A stretch of 64,000 nt of DNA from Pelagomonas calceolata (GCA_918797485.1 CAKKNE010000003.1:3224001-3288000), one strand, 5' to 3'; positions 46,445 through 59,666 are shown, counted from the first letter of the stretch. Translations and numbers: made by a program. Notes: generated by a model from the sequence alone, not told the origin.

Positions 46445-47323
46445 CTACCATTTTTTTAAAAACGCTGCGCCGTTCTCTATCTTTGGGTTGGTTCCTATCC
46501 TGGCAAGCCAGGGCGACAAGTTAGTGCTCAGCTGTTAGCTGGCAATTTACCTGGCAGTGGCAAAAGTCCTTCAAAATCCTTATGCTCAATGGAGCTGCCC
46601 TGGACGGTAGTGCCCGGGAAATGAACACGCTGACAAATATTGACTGCACTTGCTATAGGCTCTGCTGCCTTCTTGTCGTCGCGGAATCGCAACGGAGTGG
46701 AATTTATACCCTACCGTGTATCGCACCAGGAGCTAAAGATATTACGCCTTGACCTTGTCCACCGGCGCCTTGCATTTCAAGCAGCCCAACAGCGGCCATT
46801 GTCGTGGCCTAACCTCTACGTGGGGACGGGACTAGGATAGGTAGATAAACGCAAGGATAAGGAGGCGCACTCCGAGATTTGATGTGTCCTCGGTCGCTGG
46901 TGCAACCCGATCGAAGCGTGGCAACTGCAGAAATTTCGGTGAGGCGCCGTCACGGCGCATTGCTGTGCGAGGTCGACCACAGGATGCTTTTTGTGCTGTG
47001 CCGACGGGGGCATGCATCGCGGCGGTAAAGTATGCAGTTGTGCTATGGCGTGGTCTCGCGCGTGCAGACTGCGACCGGAGGCACGCACCGTCGGGCGCAG
47101 CCATCTTATCTGCGGGAGGTGCAGAACGCGGTCGGGAAATAGGAATCTTGGGTCGCTCGTGGTCACTCTGGCGCTGTGCCATCGAGCCCGACTCAGGCGC
47201 GCTGCTCTCGGAAAGCAGCAGCTCGTTGCCGCTTTCATCGATATTCATCGCGAAGGGCCGTCGTCGTGTTGTTGGTCTTTCCACGGCCAAACTTTGATGC
47301 TCTAAATCAATCACAGTGCACAT
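46445..47323 (-). CDS. unknown protein, four exons
   Basis: Predicted 239 aa from exons 46871-47323, 46710-46808, 46551-46668, 46445-46494; introns 62, 41 and 56 nt (donors GTGCGC, GTATAA, GTAAAT). The first 150 residues are low in hydrophobics and rich in Arg, Ser and Pro (PKIPISRPRSAPPADKMA), so probably disordered. The spliced C-terminus reads GVISLAPGAIHGR, then RVHFPGTTVQGSSIEHKDFE, GLLPLPGTNPKIENGAAFLKKW and stop. The way four frames join without stops and end at a natural stop argues for a real gene, but I do not recognise the family. The second acceptor could shift by one codon. ATG at 47323. Confidence 0.6.
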
Positions 47324-47345
47324 TGTGAACTGTCACAGGTACTGC

Positions 47346-47379
47346 GGTACCGTAGGTAGAACAATCTACCTACGGTACC
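47346..47379. promoter_or_regulatory. 14-bp perfect stem, 6-nt loop, upstream of unknown gene
   Basis: GGTACCGTAGGTAG, loop AACAAT, then the exact reverse complement. It lies 23 bp upstream of the ATG at 47323, so it could be in the 5' leader or promoter. Further GTACCTACGGTACC words continue to about 47450. Function not known. Confidence 0.75.
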
Positions 47380-47727
47380 TACGGTACCTACTGGTACGGT
47401 GCCAGCTTGTAGGGGCTAAGTTTCAGTACAGTACCTACGGTACCCGAATTATCCGGAGTAACGGGTGCTTGTGAAGTATCCTATCCGCGAGAGACTGGCG
47501 ACTTACCGTAGTACCGTGACATGGAACCGTGGCCAAGTATTCAAGTTGACGTACCGCCGGCGACCCGCAAATCCGATCCGACTCGGAGTCATCATGATGA
47601 GTCCGAGTCCTCCGAGTCCGTCACGGTCCTTACTAGTACTTGTTAAAAGTGGTCACGGTGGCACCGTCATCATGACTCGGATTGCTGTGAGACGCTCTTC
47701 GCCCGGGCCGGCGAGTTTCTGTTCAGC

Positions 47728-47844
47728 TCAGGCTTCAGCTTTTGCTTGATCAAGCGCGTTTTTCAAGAGCTCGTTTATTGCAGCTGTATCCATCTCTGGG
47801 GCTTCGCTCTTTTTGGGCGATTTTTCTTTTGTTTTCTTTTTAGC
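47728..47844 (-). CDS. isolated terminal exon, Lys-rich tail and short helix
   Basis: A 39-codon exon starting after a CCTCAG acceptor: lysine-rich AKKKTKEKSPKKSEAPE, then an amphipathic helix TAAINELLKNALDQAKAEA and stop. An in-frame TGA lies two codons upstream, so a spliced 5' exon is needed; the remaining 380 bp before CFAP54 on the minus strand gives no convincing partner. It could be the end of a small gene with a longer intron, or an orphaned fragment. Family unknown. Confidence 0.45.
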   Translation of the reverse strand, partial: AKKKTKEKSPKKSEAPEMDTAAINELLKNALDQAKAEA

Positions 47845-48364
47845 CTGAGGTCACGGTGTCACGGTTTGTTCTTGTTTTCTAGGCATTCACTGTAAAGCAC
47901 TCTACGTCAATAGGCGAGACCTTGTGGGCCCATAACCTAGCAAGAGTATGTCGCAGCGTTATGTAAAGTAGCAGGGTCCTAGCTCACCAGCCGAGGGCTG
48001 GGCCAACCCGGGCCCGGGCCGTGACCTAACTACGAGAGTGTTTTATAGCAATTTGTTGTTACACCGTAGCGTCAAAGACACTCGCTGTATAGACTCCAAA
48101 CTTAGAGAGTGGGAGATGCATATCTAGGGTAGGAAGGGCTAGTAGGTTTCTCTCTCTGGTACACGCATCATCATCGTATCATGCAACGGATATATAACCT
48201 ATCCACATCCACAGCTGAACCTTAACGTGCAGGAGGCACGACGTGCAACTCCGCAAAGCTCAAAGGACCCAACTGACAACTCCGATCCGAGGCCCCGCGA
48301 CGGACCGGCTGCCGGCGAGGTGGAGCGAGAAGAAAAAAACAAGGCGCGATCATTTAAAATAAGG

Positions 48365-51300
48365 ATGATGTCGACGGCGGCAAGCTCATCGGAGCACCCG
48401 CGAAGATCTGACTACGAATGCGATCCGGTCACTGCGCCTGTTGAGTTCTCGCGCGACTTCCAAGATCTGGTATTGGTGCCGCTAATCGAGAGCAGGCGGG
48501 TCCTCGCAATCCGCGGCTGCCTGGAGCAAGGCGCAGAGGCAGCGCCGCGGTCACCGGTCGTCGCCGCGGCACGGCAAACGTTCTGGATTCGGGTTCGTCA
48601 GAAGGTCGATGGCGGAGGGGCTGCACGCCTGGCGTTGCAATGCGGCATCCGTCTCCTCGAGCTGGGCGAGCTCTCGGTAGCAGAGGCTTTCTTCGAGGAG
48701 GTGCTCGTGCGCGCGCGCGACCTTGTGACTAATGATCCCGATGATGAGGTTGAAGCGGCAGGATGGCATGCGGATGCGACCTATGGCCGCGTGGAGTGTG
48801 AGATCCTTCGGATTTTGGCCCGTGATGGAAACGTGCGGTACCCAAGGTCAGCCCAGCGGCTACTCGCGGCCGCGAAAAGTGCTCGCAACGCAATGGTAGA
48901 CCTACTAGCACTGCCCACACGTGATCATGAGCGCATTGCCTGGCTCCTGCTCAACGGTGCAATTCTACTCCACGGAGTTGCCGAACCGCTTGCCGCGCGA
49001 GGCGGCCCCCTCGCGCGACACGCTGCCGAGCATTTGCTATGGGCGGCACGAGCCCTCGATGCAAGCGTTGGCCTCGCAACAATTAAGTGCGCATCGGTGT
49101 ACTTACTTATGTATGTGCTCGCTTCATTGCTGACCAACCGCAGGTACCTGCCCGCACGATGTCGGCTCTACGCGCTCGCGGCACGAGCATGTGACGATGC
49201 CGGGTGCCCAGAAGCCGCCCGGGCGGTGCTGGCACTCCTTGGTGACTCTACACATGCTCTACGCGCCGCAGAGGAGATGCAACAGCCACTACCGCCACCT
49301 ATTGCCGCCAAGCTCCGCGCCGCCGATGAAGACTTGGCGATCCTTGCAGTCGCTGCGGACGCGGCGGCGTACGGCACGCTTGCGGACGACACAGGCGACC
49401 CTGGCGAGACGGAGGCGGCAGCTGAGCCCATTCTCACAAATGCAGGTCTAGGTGACACTGCTACAGTGCGCGGGCGACGGCTGCGCGCACGTGCACTTCT
49501 CGAAGCGGCCGTAGTCCCAAACGCACGTGGCCTCGCCGGTGCAGTTGGTGGCCCCGGTGCGCCATGCACGCGTGAGCGCGCGCGCCGCGCAGCGCTTGCG
49601 CGTGCGTGCGCGGAGGTAGCGGCACCAATTAGTGGCGACATCCCCACACTCGACGCACCGCAGCTAACGTCGCTTGCACGCACACTCTTTGTTCTTGGCG
49701 AGCGTGCAGAATTCAGGCGCGTGGCGGCCATTGCACAGGGGGTAGTCGACGCAGCCGCAAACATCGCCGATGCCGCAGACTATTCTAGCGTTGGTGCGTT
49801 CTCAAGCGGCGCTAGCTCCGCCGGTGAAGTCGAGCCGCCTCGGGAGCTTGCTGCTGGTGCGGCTGCACCACTGCGTGCTGAGCACGCACCGGCGTAAGCC
49901 TGGTTCACATTTGATTTCCCGTGACAAGTGATCGAGACTAGTCGCTTCCCACAGGCTGGAGCTCCTCAGAGCACTTGATACATTTCTTGCGTGGGACGGC
50001 GCAGCCGCTCGTGACGCTGCAGCCACGACAGCTGCACGCTCCGAGGCCGCACGCACAGATGTGAATGCTGCAACACAATGCGGCGACAGCGAGACCTTGG
50101 CGCAGGCACGCGAAGCTGTTTCCGGATACGTGCTCGCGGCAGAGGCTGCGGCAGCGGACACGGTCTCCGTCGTACCCTCTGATGGCGGTTCGGTCGTGCC
50201 CATGGCGCGTGCTATGGCCATTGCCACAAAACTACGCGCTGCATGCGCCGGCATGACCAGCTTCGCGACAGTCACGTGTCGGCCAGATATCCTTGTTGAT
50301 ATCGCCGTGTTCCTCTGGCGCGCGGTCTGTCTCCCTGTACTCGCAGCCCTGGAGAAGCAGCGAGTCCTTGACATAGACACTGCGGCGACCGAGACCGTGG
50401 CGTGGCGCCAAACCAAAGGTATTGGCATCGCACCTGCGCCAGCGGGCGAAGAGATCGCGCGTCTCTTCCTGACGTCCGCATCTGCGGTCCACGTTGCACA
50501 CCGCGCGGACATTTCAAGGCCACAGACGCATCGTAGATAATTCATCGGGGCGCGCGCGTGCGTGAGAAATCAGGGGGGTGGACGTGTGATGCCTACGTAG
50601 GTTGTGTTGACGCGAGTGGATGCTGACGACGCAATACTCCGCGCGCGAGTCGCGCTCACGTTGGGTCATGAGCTCCGCGATCATGCGCATAAATTTGCGG
50701 CCTCTGGCCGTGGCAGCAGCGGTGGCACGCTTCGCGCAGCTGTCCAGACGTTACGCGTCGCACTCAACGCGGCCAATAGGGCACGTGCGGAGGCTGCTGA
50801 TCCAGATCTCCACGAGCCTGTCGAGGCGGCAGATCACGCTGCGCTCGCGCGCCAGTCCATTACAGCCGAGGTTGATGACGTGTCCGCTGCAGCGGCTGCC
50901 GCGGGTCGCCTAGGCGCACACGGCTATGGCGGGTCAGGTATTTTCGGTGCGGGCTCGCAGCTTGACACCCTAGACCAAGCGCTGGCTGCTGTGCATCTCG
51001 ACCTCATCGACGCACGCGCCTGCGTGAATCACCAACCCCCCGCCTCCCCCCAAGTCCCTCTCTCGATCGCTAGCCGTATGCCAACCTCGCACGGAACCCA
51101 GAAAGTTTCTCGGGGCGCATTGGGAGGGATATTTCGTTAACTGCTCAGGCGCTTGCGCTGGCCGAGCTCGACCTGGCTGAGAGCGAGCATCGCCCGCCAC
51201 GGTGCGGCAGCCACAAGACGAACGCGCGGTCAGTCCAACCGCGTGCTGAGGCGCGCTTTCTCGCTGAGCTTGGGTGCCACCACGCCGCAGTTGCGGTCAC

Positions 51301-54300
51301 ACGCACGCGGATGGCTGCACGTCGACCATTGCCTGCGCGCGATGCTGACCTCGGTGAGGCACTTCGGCTCCTCGGCGTTGCGGCGGCGCGCGAGGCTGAT
51401 CTACTGGCGATCATCATGCGCTGGAAAAACACGCCATTAGGCCTTGCGGACGTGAGCTGTGCTGCAGGCACAGCACCACCGCAGCCGGCACTTGTTTCGC
51501 GCACCCAGGCGGCGGTGACGCTCCAGCCGCGCAAGTGGAACGGGCCGCCGGGCGTCGACCATCTCAGGTGTTTTGGGAAGGCTGCAGGCGATTACCCGCG
51601 CTGATTCCAATCGCCCGCTCATTTGATGACCATGCGGCCCGCCCTTTGGGGGCAGCGGTGTGCGTGAGTGTACACTGACCGTTGCTCACTGCGCCATTGC
51701 TGACCCAAGATAACTTGTCTTCCGATGTCCGCACAGGTGCAGGTACTGACGTGTCTCTTACAAACGTGGAGCTGCCTGGCCTCGGCGTGCCGATTAGATA
51801 CGACGCAACGACGGGTACAGGTGCTGCCATCCGCGTCTCAGGGCTCTGCGCGAACGAGGCGTACGTCTTTGCTATCGGCGCGTTCGATGCGGCAGGCCGG
51901 CCAATTGGGCCTATCGGCCCAACAGGACCAGAAATCGATGCGCTTGTGCCTCTGCCGCTGCCACTGTGTTTTGCACTCGTAGCGCGAGAAGCGGTCGCGC
52001 TGGGGGTGGAAAGGACAGCAACCGCCGCCGCGCTTGTCGTCTATGAGCACATTGTTGACGTTGATGCGTCAGGCGGCCATGCGCTCCGGGCGGCCAGGGT
52101 CACTCGCGCATCACTGGCCGAAGTCTATGCGTTCGTGGACTGCGCACGTATTCTTGCGGACTGCTCGGAAAATGGGGGTCTCTCATTTGCGTATGCACCC
52201 GGCATTCTGGAGCCTAGGGACGCAACTGGTACCGGAGACACGAACAGCGGAACGGCGAGAACAGCCACGACCGCGGCCAGTGGTGCGCTGACGGCGCCCA
52301 TCCAAGCAATGCAATACACTAAGGTTGAAATCCTGCTTCGGACCGTTGAAGTCTCGGCACTGACTGTGGGGCAAGATCCGGAGACACTGATCGACTGCAT
52401 CATACGATGCTACTGCGCGGCAGTCCCGCTGCTCAAACTGCGAGCCGGGCATCCACGTTGCCTCGTCTTTCGTGCCCTGGTGACACTACATCAGGCGCTT
52501 TGGCTTGTTCCACTAGGTAGTTGGGACGAAACCGTGCGGGAGATGTTTTCCTGCGTCGTCACCTGCGTTGCAAGCAGTTGAGAGGTGCATCTGGGCCGTT
52601 GATCAACGCATTCCGTATCCACGCAGATCTCGTATCAGGTCATGCTTGCCGGAGACGCGTGTGCTGAACCACGTGCAGCCGCTTTTGCACTCCTCGAGCA
52701 GACGAGCGCCGTGGCGGCAACATCTGCCGATGTAGGCACTGGCACCAGCGTGAAGCAAAATTTCGATGGGATCGTAGCGTTCCCTGCGTTGCCGCGGTCC
52801 AGTATAGTGTGTGAGCCTCAAGCGGCACTCGTACGGACCTGGCTCGTAGACCCACGATACCGGGTCGCCGGTGTCGATGTACTGCGTGCGGCGGCGGCGC
52901 TAGGTCCTGCGGACGTGCAGCCTCCACCGCTCATGCTCGCCACAGAGAACCCCCAGGCGGCGTGGGCTGCCGTCGTCGCGTGCGCTGACGACCAGTTCAC
53001 GCGAGAGAATGCAGCATCCTCGCTGGCTAGCAGTGGGGAAGGCGCGAACGCAAGTGAAGACCGAGGTGCGGAAGTTGGAGCAGAGGCCGAGTCAGGAAGC
53101 CCACTATTGCCCCCATGCACGGAGAACGCACTCCGCGAGGCGTGCCGCGTCAAAGGAATCGCCCTACGATGCGGCTACTTTGCTCTCATCGAGCGATGGG
53201 CAGAAAGGACGCCGCTGGTCACTGAGGACCGTCTTGTGCCGCTCGTACGCAGGGTCCTTGCGGCAGAGCACGTGGCTGAAGTTCACGCGGCCGCAGAGCT
53301 TGCGGCATCCGCTGCTTTTGCCACCCCACATTGCGCCACGATGGCTGTCGGTACGGACAAAGGCCCCAATAGTGATGTCGACGATAATCTTGCACTTGCG
53401 TCCGCGCCGGACCCAGCAGCCGTGGTCAGGGCTGCGGCCGTGACTGCCGCGCGCGAGGTGCTTCCGTATTTTCGGCACGTCACTAGTGTAGGAGCAGGTG
53501 TTGATGGCGACGCACTGTCGGCTGCTAAAACTGCCGATACCTGTGACCTCGACCCCTCGTCGCAAATGGCACCGCTGGCCACTGCAGCAGGCCCGCGCCC
53601 GCGTCGACGTCGATATTTGAATGACCCGCCAACCAGTCGATCGATCGATAGATCGCCCGGGGCATCGACATCCGGCCGCGCAGGTCAGCTCCTGTGGCTT
53701 GCGGAGATGGAGAAGCTTCGTGGCCTGGCGACATTGGCGACGCTTTGCGCGGGGCCGGGTCACGGCAATAACAGCGACAACACTGATGATAAGACGGTTG
53801 ACGGTATCCGTGCTCTCGGCTGTGTTGGCGCGTTCGACACAGACGTATGCAGCGCAGTCTCACAAGGATACCTCAATGGTGACGACGGTGGCGTCGGTGC
53901 CGAGCCCTCGACCCAAGTGCTCGAGAAGCGTGCGGTGGCAGGCACGGCAATCGATGCGCGCACAGGCGCAGTTGCTACGCTAGCAGCCGAGGTCGCGCGC
54001 GACGCTGTCGCTGCCACTGAGTCGGCAGCGCGTTGCTCTGGGGACCAAGTATTGTCAATTGACAATACAGGGATTACGCCGAGCGCGTCGGCCGCTGCAC
54101 GCTTTTCCACCGCCGTGCGTTACCTAGCGCGCGCAGGGACTCGCGCACGTGAGGCCCGAGCCTGGCACTTGGCGGTGTGCGCCTGTAAACATATCTGGAA
54201 TGCAACTGCAAGCCTATGGATTTCGCCGCTAGCTTTCGCGCCACGCGCTCTTGCGATCGCGCGCTTTGAGGACCAACCACAGCTAGATCCTGCGCCCTTT

Positions 54301-57300
54301 GTCGAAGCTTCTTACGTGCTACTAGATGTCCTTGCCCGCGCACCACATGCATCGGCAGCTAGCAATTGGCTGCGACCACCTTCAGTTATACGTTCGACGG
54401 CCAGTGGCAACGACAAGGACCACGTTCGAGCAGAAGCAACAGAAGCAACATTAGTTGGCGAGGTATCAACTCGCGACGTCGAGCTTACGTACGCTCATAA
54501 TGGTAGCGACACGTTTCCATCCGAGGCGCTCGCTGCCGTAGGACTAGACCCTGAGTGGGTGTGCCAGTTTGTCGCGTACACGTTACGGTGTCTTGCCTAT
54601 GCACGAAGGTGGGACGTCCTCCCGCCGCTCGCAAGGCGTCTTGTGGCGTCAAAGGCGGCGAAGGTATGCGCAATAGCTGACGATGGCGGGCTCGCGCCCG
54701 TGTGGACATACAATTTCTTTGTGACTCCAGCTAGCTCGCACGGTTAGCTTGAGCGACGTGCTCTCACCGTCCAGAGAAGGGAGGAGAATTGGAGGGGAGG
54801 GGGAGACAGTATACATCTCTAGCATCGCATCACGCACCCAACTGATTTTCACGCAGGCCCATCACAGCGATACTCAGTGAGGTGCATGCGCTGACCGTCC
54901 ACGCACACGATCAGGTAGTTCGCCGCGCAGCTGCTCGCGTGCACCGTGCTGAGGTCATACTCACTGACGTCGAGACAAAAGTCGAGGTGGCGACAACACG
55001 ACGCGCAAGCCGGCGTCGGTCGCGCTCGGGCCGGAGTCAACGCGTTGAAGAGCGGTCGGCGGAGGAACGTGCACTTGAGACGCGGTGTCAAGTATGGGCT
55101 GACCTAGTGGGGTCAGCGCGTGCAGCGCACCAGGTGGCCGATCACTGTGCAGAGGTCGCTCGGGCGGCTGATCGCGAGTACCGAAAGGCGCGGCCGCTCA
55201 CGGCCGAGGCGCTCGATGCATGCCGCACCAGTTTTCGCCGTGCGGTTGCCACTGCAACCAAACCTGACGCCGCAGCCACTCTAGCTAATGTTCGCGCAGC
55301 TGCAGCAGCCTACCGGCACGCTGCTAAGCTCATTCGTGAACGCCGAGAGCCGCTACTACTTGCCCAGGCCTACAAGGACGAGGGAGATCTTCACCTTGCC
55401 GCAAATGACGTTGAAGCGGCTGGCATAGCCTGGCATGAGGGTATCGACGCGCTGTTTTCGGCTCGTAATGCAGCCTCCAGTTGGCGGGCTGTCCTCGGTG
55501 GTGGTGTTATCGACCCCGCCGGGCCTGCAGCCAGTGCGTGGCTTCACGCGACACTGGGTCTAATAGGTTGCCTTGTGGGCGGCACGCTTCTGGGTCGCAT
55601 CGCTCGGCACGTGTGTCGTGACAATTTCGATGCCAGGCTCGAACGCGCACGCTTTGCAGCGTGTATGTTCCGAGCGGCCTTTGCTGCCACATTGCCACAC
55701 CCGGGTACGCATCTCATGCGCCCTGGCGGTCAGCGCTGCCTACCGGGCGTCGACGCGGCTTTTGCGCGCTATGAACCTTCGCTCCTCGGCGCGCTCCCAA
55801 CGCCTCTTTTCGGTGCGCCGCGGCGTCTCGCACCGCGTGCGCTCGCGAGCGCGGTAGTTACGACCATTGGCGCACTCGTTCGTGCGGATCGCGCACCGGC
55901 TGCGCTTCCGCTCGCTTGTCTCCTCGAACACATAGCAATAAGTCATCGCTTTGACGTGCGAATGACCGCACTCGCACGTGTGACGCGACTTGGTGCGCTC
56001 ATCGGGGCTGGCCTTGTCGCTGAGGCGGCATCGGTCCTCGCCGCGCTGCTTCGCGGCGCCAATTTGCCTGAAGTTGATGGTGCATATGTGGGCTACGCGA
56101 CCCGCGAGCCCATGCGCACTTCTAGCGCGGACGCTGGGGACCCGCCACCAGCATCGGGGACGCTCCCATTCTGCGGTTTCGCGTCATGGAATGCGGCCCT
56201 GCCGCCCGACGCGGCTGAGAACACGGCCGCCACTACATGGCTCGCTGGCTGGGGCAGTTGCGGCGACGAAGACGCTGAGAGCACCACCACCATGTTCCGG
56301 CGTGCGGGCGACGCGGAGGGCGTGGCGGGTATTGCGCTTGCCGCCCGGCTGCCGCGTGGTTGCGCCGGCCTTCATTCGCTCAACTTGGTAGCGGCTTATG
56401 GCGCCAATGTGCTCGTGGCGCTTTCACTTGCCCGCGCGGAGCTATTGCTGGCGTTGGCTGTCGGCGCTGGTGAGGTCGGTCCTGGAGCAAGTTTGCGCGA
56501 GACGGTAGATGCCATAGCCACCGAGGTCCAAACGACTATGGTAGAAGCTCAGAGCGGCAGCGAGGGAGTTGGCAGTGACTCGTGGGCGCGTGTACGCGAC
56601 ACTTCACGGTGCCTGGACCTCCGCGCGCGATGCGCGCTTGCATCGAACCGTCCAGCGACTGCGCACTGCCACGCAGCGATGCTATTGGCGCTGCTCCAGC
56701 GTCAATGTCGCAGTAGCGATGGCGCCACACGGGCGCACATGCCTGACGCAGCGGCATACGACGTAGATGCGAGTTTCTGGGCGGCCGGCCGCGCGTACCT
56801 CGCGCAATGTGCGCTTCTTCAAAGACGTCTAGACAACGCTATGGTGCATTGTGAGCTTGGGACGGCCGAGGCAGACGTCGTGCGCGACGCCTGTGGTGCA
56901 CGTGATCTCGCCTCCGTGGCAATTGAGGCGGCAGTGAGGCGCGGTAACGACGCTACGACAACACTCGCGGCCGCCGAAGCGCTGATCAATGCTCATGATT
57001 GTGTCGATGTGCCTCATCGCAGCTATGTACGTGCGCTGGTTGGTGCTGCGGGCCTTCAGCGGTGCGCGGCGCTCGCCGAGGATGAGATTGAGGGGGCACT
57101 GGCGCACCTCGAGGCCGCGCATGCACTTCTGGCGCGCGCAGACGCGTCGCTGCTCCAACAGGCTGCCGATCGAGCGTGGATTGGGCTTCAGGGCAACGAG
57201 AGCGTATTAGCACCCGAAGCAGGACCTCCCGTGATACCACTGGCAAACTTGTACCTTGCACCTCTCAGAATATTGCCTGTAGTCCGCACTGCGACTGCTG

Positions 57301-58541
57301 AAACGCTCCTAGACCTGGCAACGGCGGCCGATTTGCTGGATGATGATGCTAGTTTAATGCTCCGGGCGGCTGCTCGCGACGTTGCCGAGGCCGCTTTGGC
57401 AACTGCGTGCCATGTGGTGACGCCAGCACCAGCGCTTCGTGCTACAGCACTTCTTCTAGCGGGTCGAGCGCAACGCGAGCTCTTTCAGCGCCATGGAACC
57501 GTAGGTAGTGCTAGAGCAGCACGCGATGCACTCATGACGGCACTCTCCATTTCGTACGAGTGTGGTCATGACCACGTTGCCATGCGTGGTGCGGCACTTG
57601 AGCTTGTTCGACTTCACTGCGGGCCAGAAGGCGGCGGCGCCGTCGCCCCCGCACGCGAGCTTCAGCTTGCGACGCATTTCCTTTCTCTAGCCGCGCTTCT
57701 CGCGCAGCAGCGGTGTTTATTGGACTTTGAAGCGGCGACACTTGCCGCTGGTGCGCCGGCGCCTGGCTTCAGGGACGCGTTCAGTGTGGCCGATCGTGAG
57801 GACATGGGTGTTCATGACGGTGCCGACATCGCAGTTGCGACTGCCGTCCGCCACCTGCTCGCACTCCGGAGAGAGACGGAAATTCCTGGCGCACTGCTTG
57901 ACGTGCTTGCCATCCGTGCGCACGCCGCGGCGTGCCGCATTCACGAAATCCTGCGCGAGTACCTCCCTGCCTATCGAGAAGCCTGCTGTATGGACTTAGA
58001 CACGCTCATACTCGCAGACAACGTCGTGCCGGCCGTGCCCGAGGCACTCGTCTGCGTCCAGTGGGTCGCAGCGCCGCTTGAAGGTATTCGTAGTGATTCG
58101 GGTATATATCCAACTGTCGAGGCCTACGTCCTCCTTGGCGTTGTCGCCGATCATGCGGGCGTGGGTCGATTCGCCAATGCGCCTCACCTCCTCAAGATCC
58201 ACGCCATAACTTCTGCCGATGTCAGTGCAATGCGGCGCCGCTGTGCCAAGCTCCGCTACGCACTTCAGCGCGCTGGTGGCTGCATCCCACGGGTACTCCG
58301 AGCTGAGTTTGACGTGATTCTCTGCGACATGCATGCCATCCTCCACCCAGGCTCAACCAACGCACGCGCACTTAGCGGCGAGCCGGTCGACTCGACTGGC
58401 GCGTCCCTGGACGTCGAGTGCACTGCGGACACGCTTTTGCTCCTCGGTCAATTCTTCTCCAGTGAACTTGGGACCCGCATATCACACAATGCCCTCTGCT
58501 ATTTTCTCCGTGATGTCTTTGAGCCTAGCATCTCGGCATAA
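48365..58541 (+). CDS. CFAP54: cilia- and flagella-associated protein 54
   Basis: Very large TPR/helical-repeat protein of the central-pair C1d projection. Seven exons: 48365-49893, 49955-~50490, 50601-51023, 51149-51587, 51737-52566, 52639-~54700, 54857-58541; about 3,150 aa (human 3,096). Family anchors: HLLWAARALDASVGLATIKC...RCRLYALAARACDDAG (human EFLLWASMCLESS...ITLYCAVCYCYYD), FLAELGCHHAAVAVTRTR, and an FN3-like block VSGLCANEAYVFAIGAFDAAG (human NGLETNEKYVFAVAAY). The intron 51588-51736 has a GC donor (GCAG/GCGATT), required to keep the family sequence. Ends of exons 2 and 6 are unresolved. Introns (61-149 nt) are longer than elsewhere, and the gene is much richer in GC and alanine than its neighbours. 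ATG 48365 is the first in frame; the second Met follows directly. Confidence 0.9.
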
Positions 58542-59666
58542 ACTTGAGCTTGAGTAAATGAACTTGAGTAACTACAGGGAGAAGGCCTCTAGAGGCTTGG
58601 TGTATGTCCTTTTCTTTAGGTCCGGAGATCTGGTAGCAACTTTCAAGTTGAAATGAGGCTGGCAACAACCGTGACTTGATGCGTCTGCAGGACTCGGAGA
58701 GCCAAAAAATAATACTAGATGATGAGGAGAAGGACGATGACACTCCATGGGTCAAACAGACACATGGGAAGCATTCAGGGGACTAGGATATATTCTCCGC
58801 AGCCTGAGGTCTCAGGCTGGGCCATTAGTCCCCCCCGGCGGCGCCAGGGGTCACTCCTTGGGTCATGGGTCATTTGCAATCTAGTAGTAGTAGGCTACCG
58901 TGGGTACTAGTAGTATAATAGTACAAAACCGTGACACTGGCAAATAATATAATAACTTGAATCACTCGAATAAAAATGAAATAAATAAATTTATTAAATA
59001 AATAAATAAAAAAGCGAGGACGGAGGAGGTAGAGCTCCACATCAGTGCCGCTTAGCCTTCATACGGCGCATGAAACCGCTAAGGGCCCTCCAGAGGGCAC
59101 ACGGCGGTTTTACTTCACGTTGACGCCCCTAGCTCTCTTTGTCTCATCTGCTCCGCTGGCGTCCGAGTCTTGCTAGCTAGAGCCGGGAAGTCAAATTCCT
59201 AAATGGCTGTGGCGTTTAATGCGGGAATTACACCGATGTCGCAGGAACGAAGAACGCAAAACAAATATTACTCATTATAGATACTCATTGCACACTAAAG
59301 TGGCGAAAATTACTAGAAGTAACAACGCACCCCAACCCTAAACTTCACGTTTGTGGGAAGAGGTTGCTTTGCTTAGAGCCAGGCCGCCTAGCCACCACGA
59401 CGTTTACTCTGGTGACAATTTTCCAGTTCACTTTTTGTCTCCAGAAGTTCCTGCTGCTGTGCTTATGCTAAGATGTTCCTCCTAAATTGCATTTTGAAAC
59501 CCAAACCCCTAAACCTTATAGAAGGACCTTTCTTCCTGGAAAGATAGGAGCATGACATGCAATGATTCACCGCGCACGATTCGAGATTATTAGATTCTTG
59601 GGTGTCACTCCCGACTCGGTATGCACCCTCAAAAATCCAGGGCCACACTGGGGCTATTCCTTTCGC
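58542..59666. other. convergent intergenic gap
   Basis: Between the 3' ends of CFAP54 and MCM7. AAATAAAT low-complexity run at 58975-59012. Words like CCCTAAAC and CCCCTAAACC (59335, 59505) resemble degenerate telomere units but are not arrayed. No gene seen. Confidence 0.65.

Noticed and set aside
49168-50545. 198- and 247-codon minus-strand frames
   Set aside because: Shadows of GC-rich CFAP54 exons; high GC suppresses stops on the opposite strand.
59335-59515. CCCTAAAC words as interstitial telomere
   Set aside because: Only two degenerate words, not an array.
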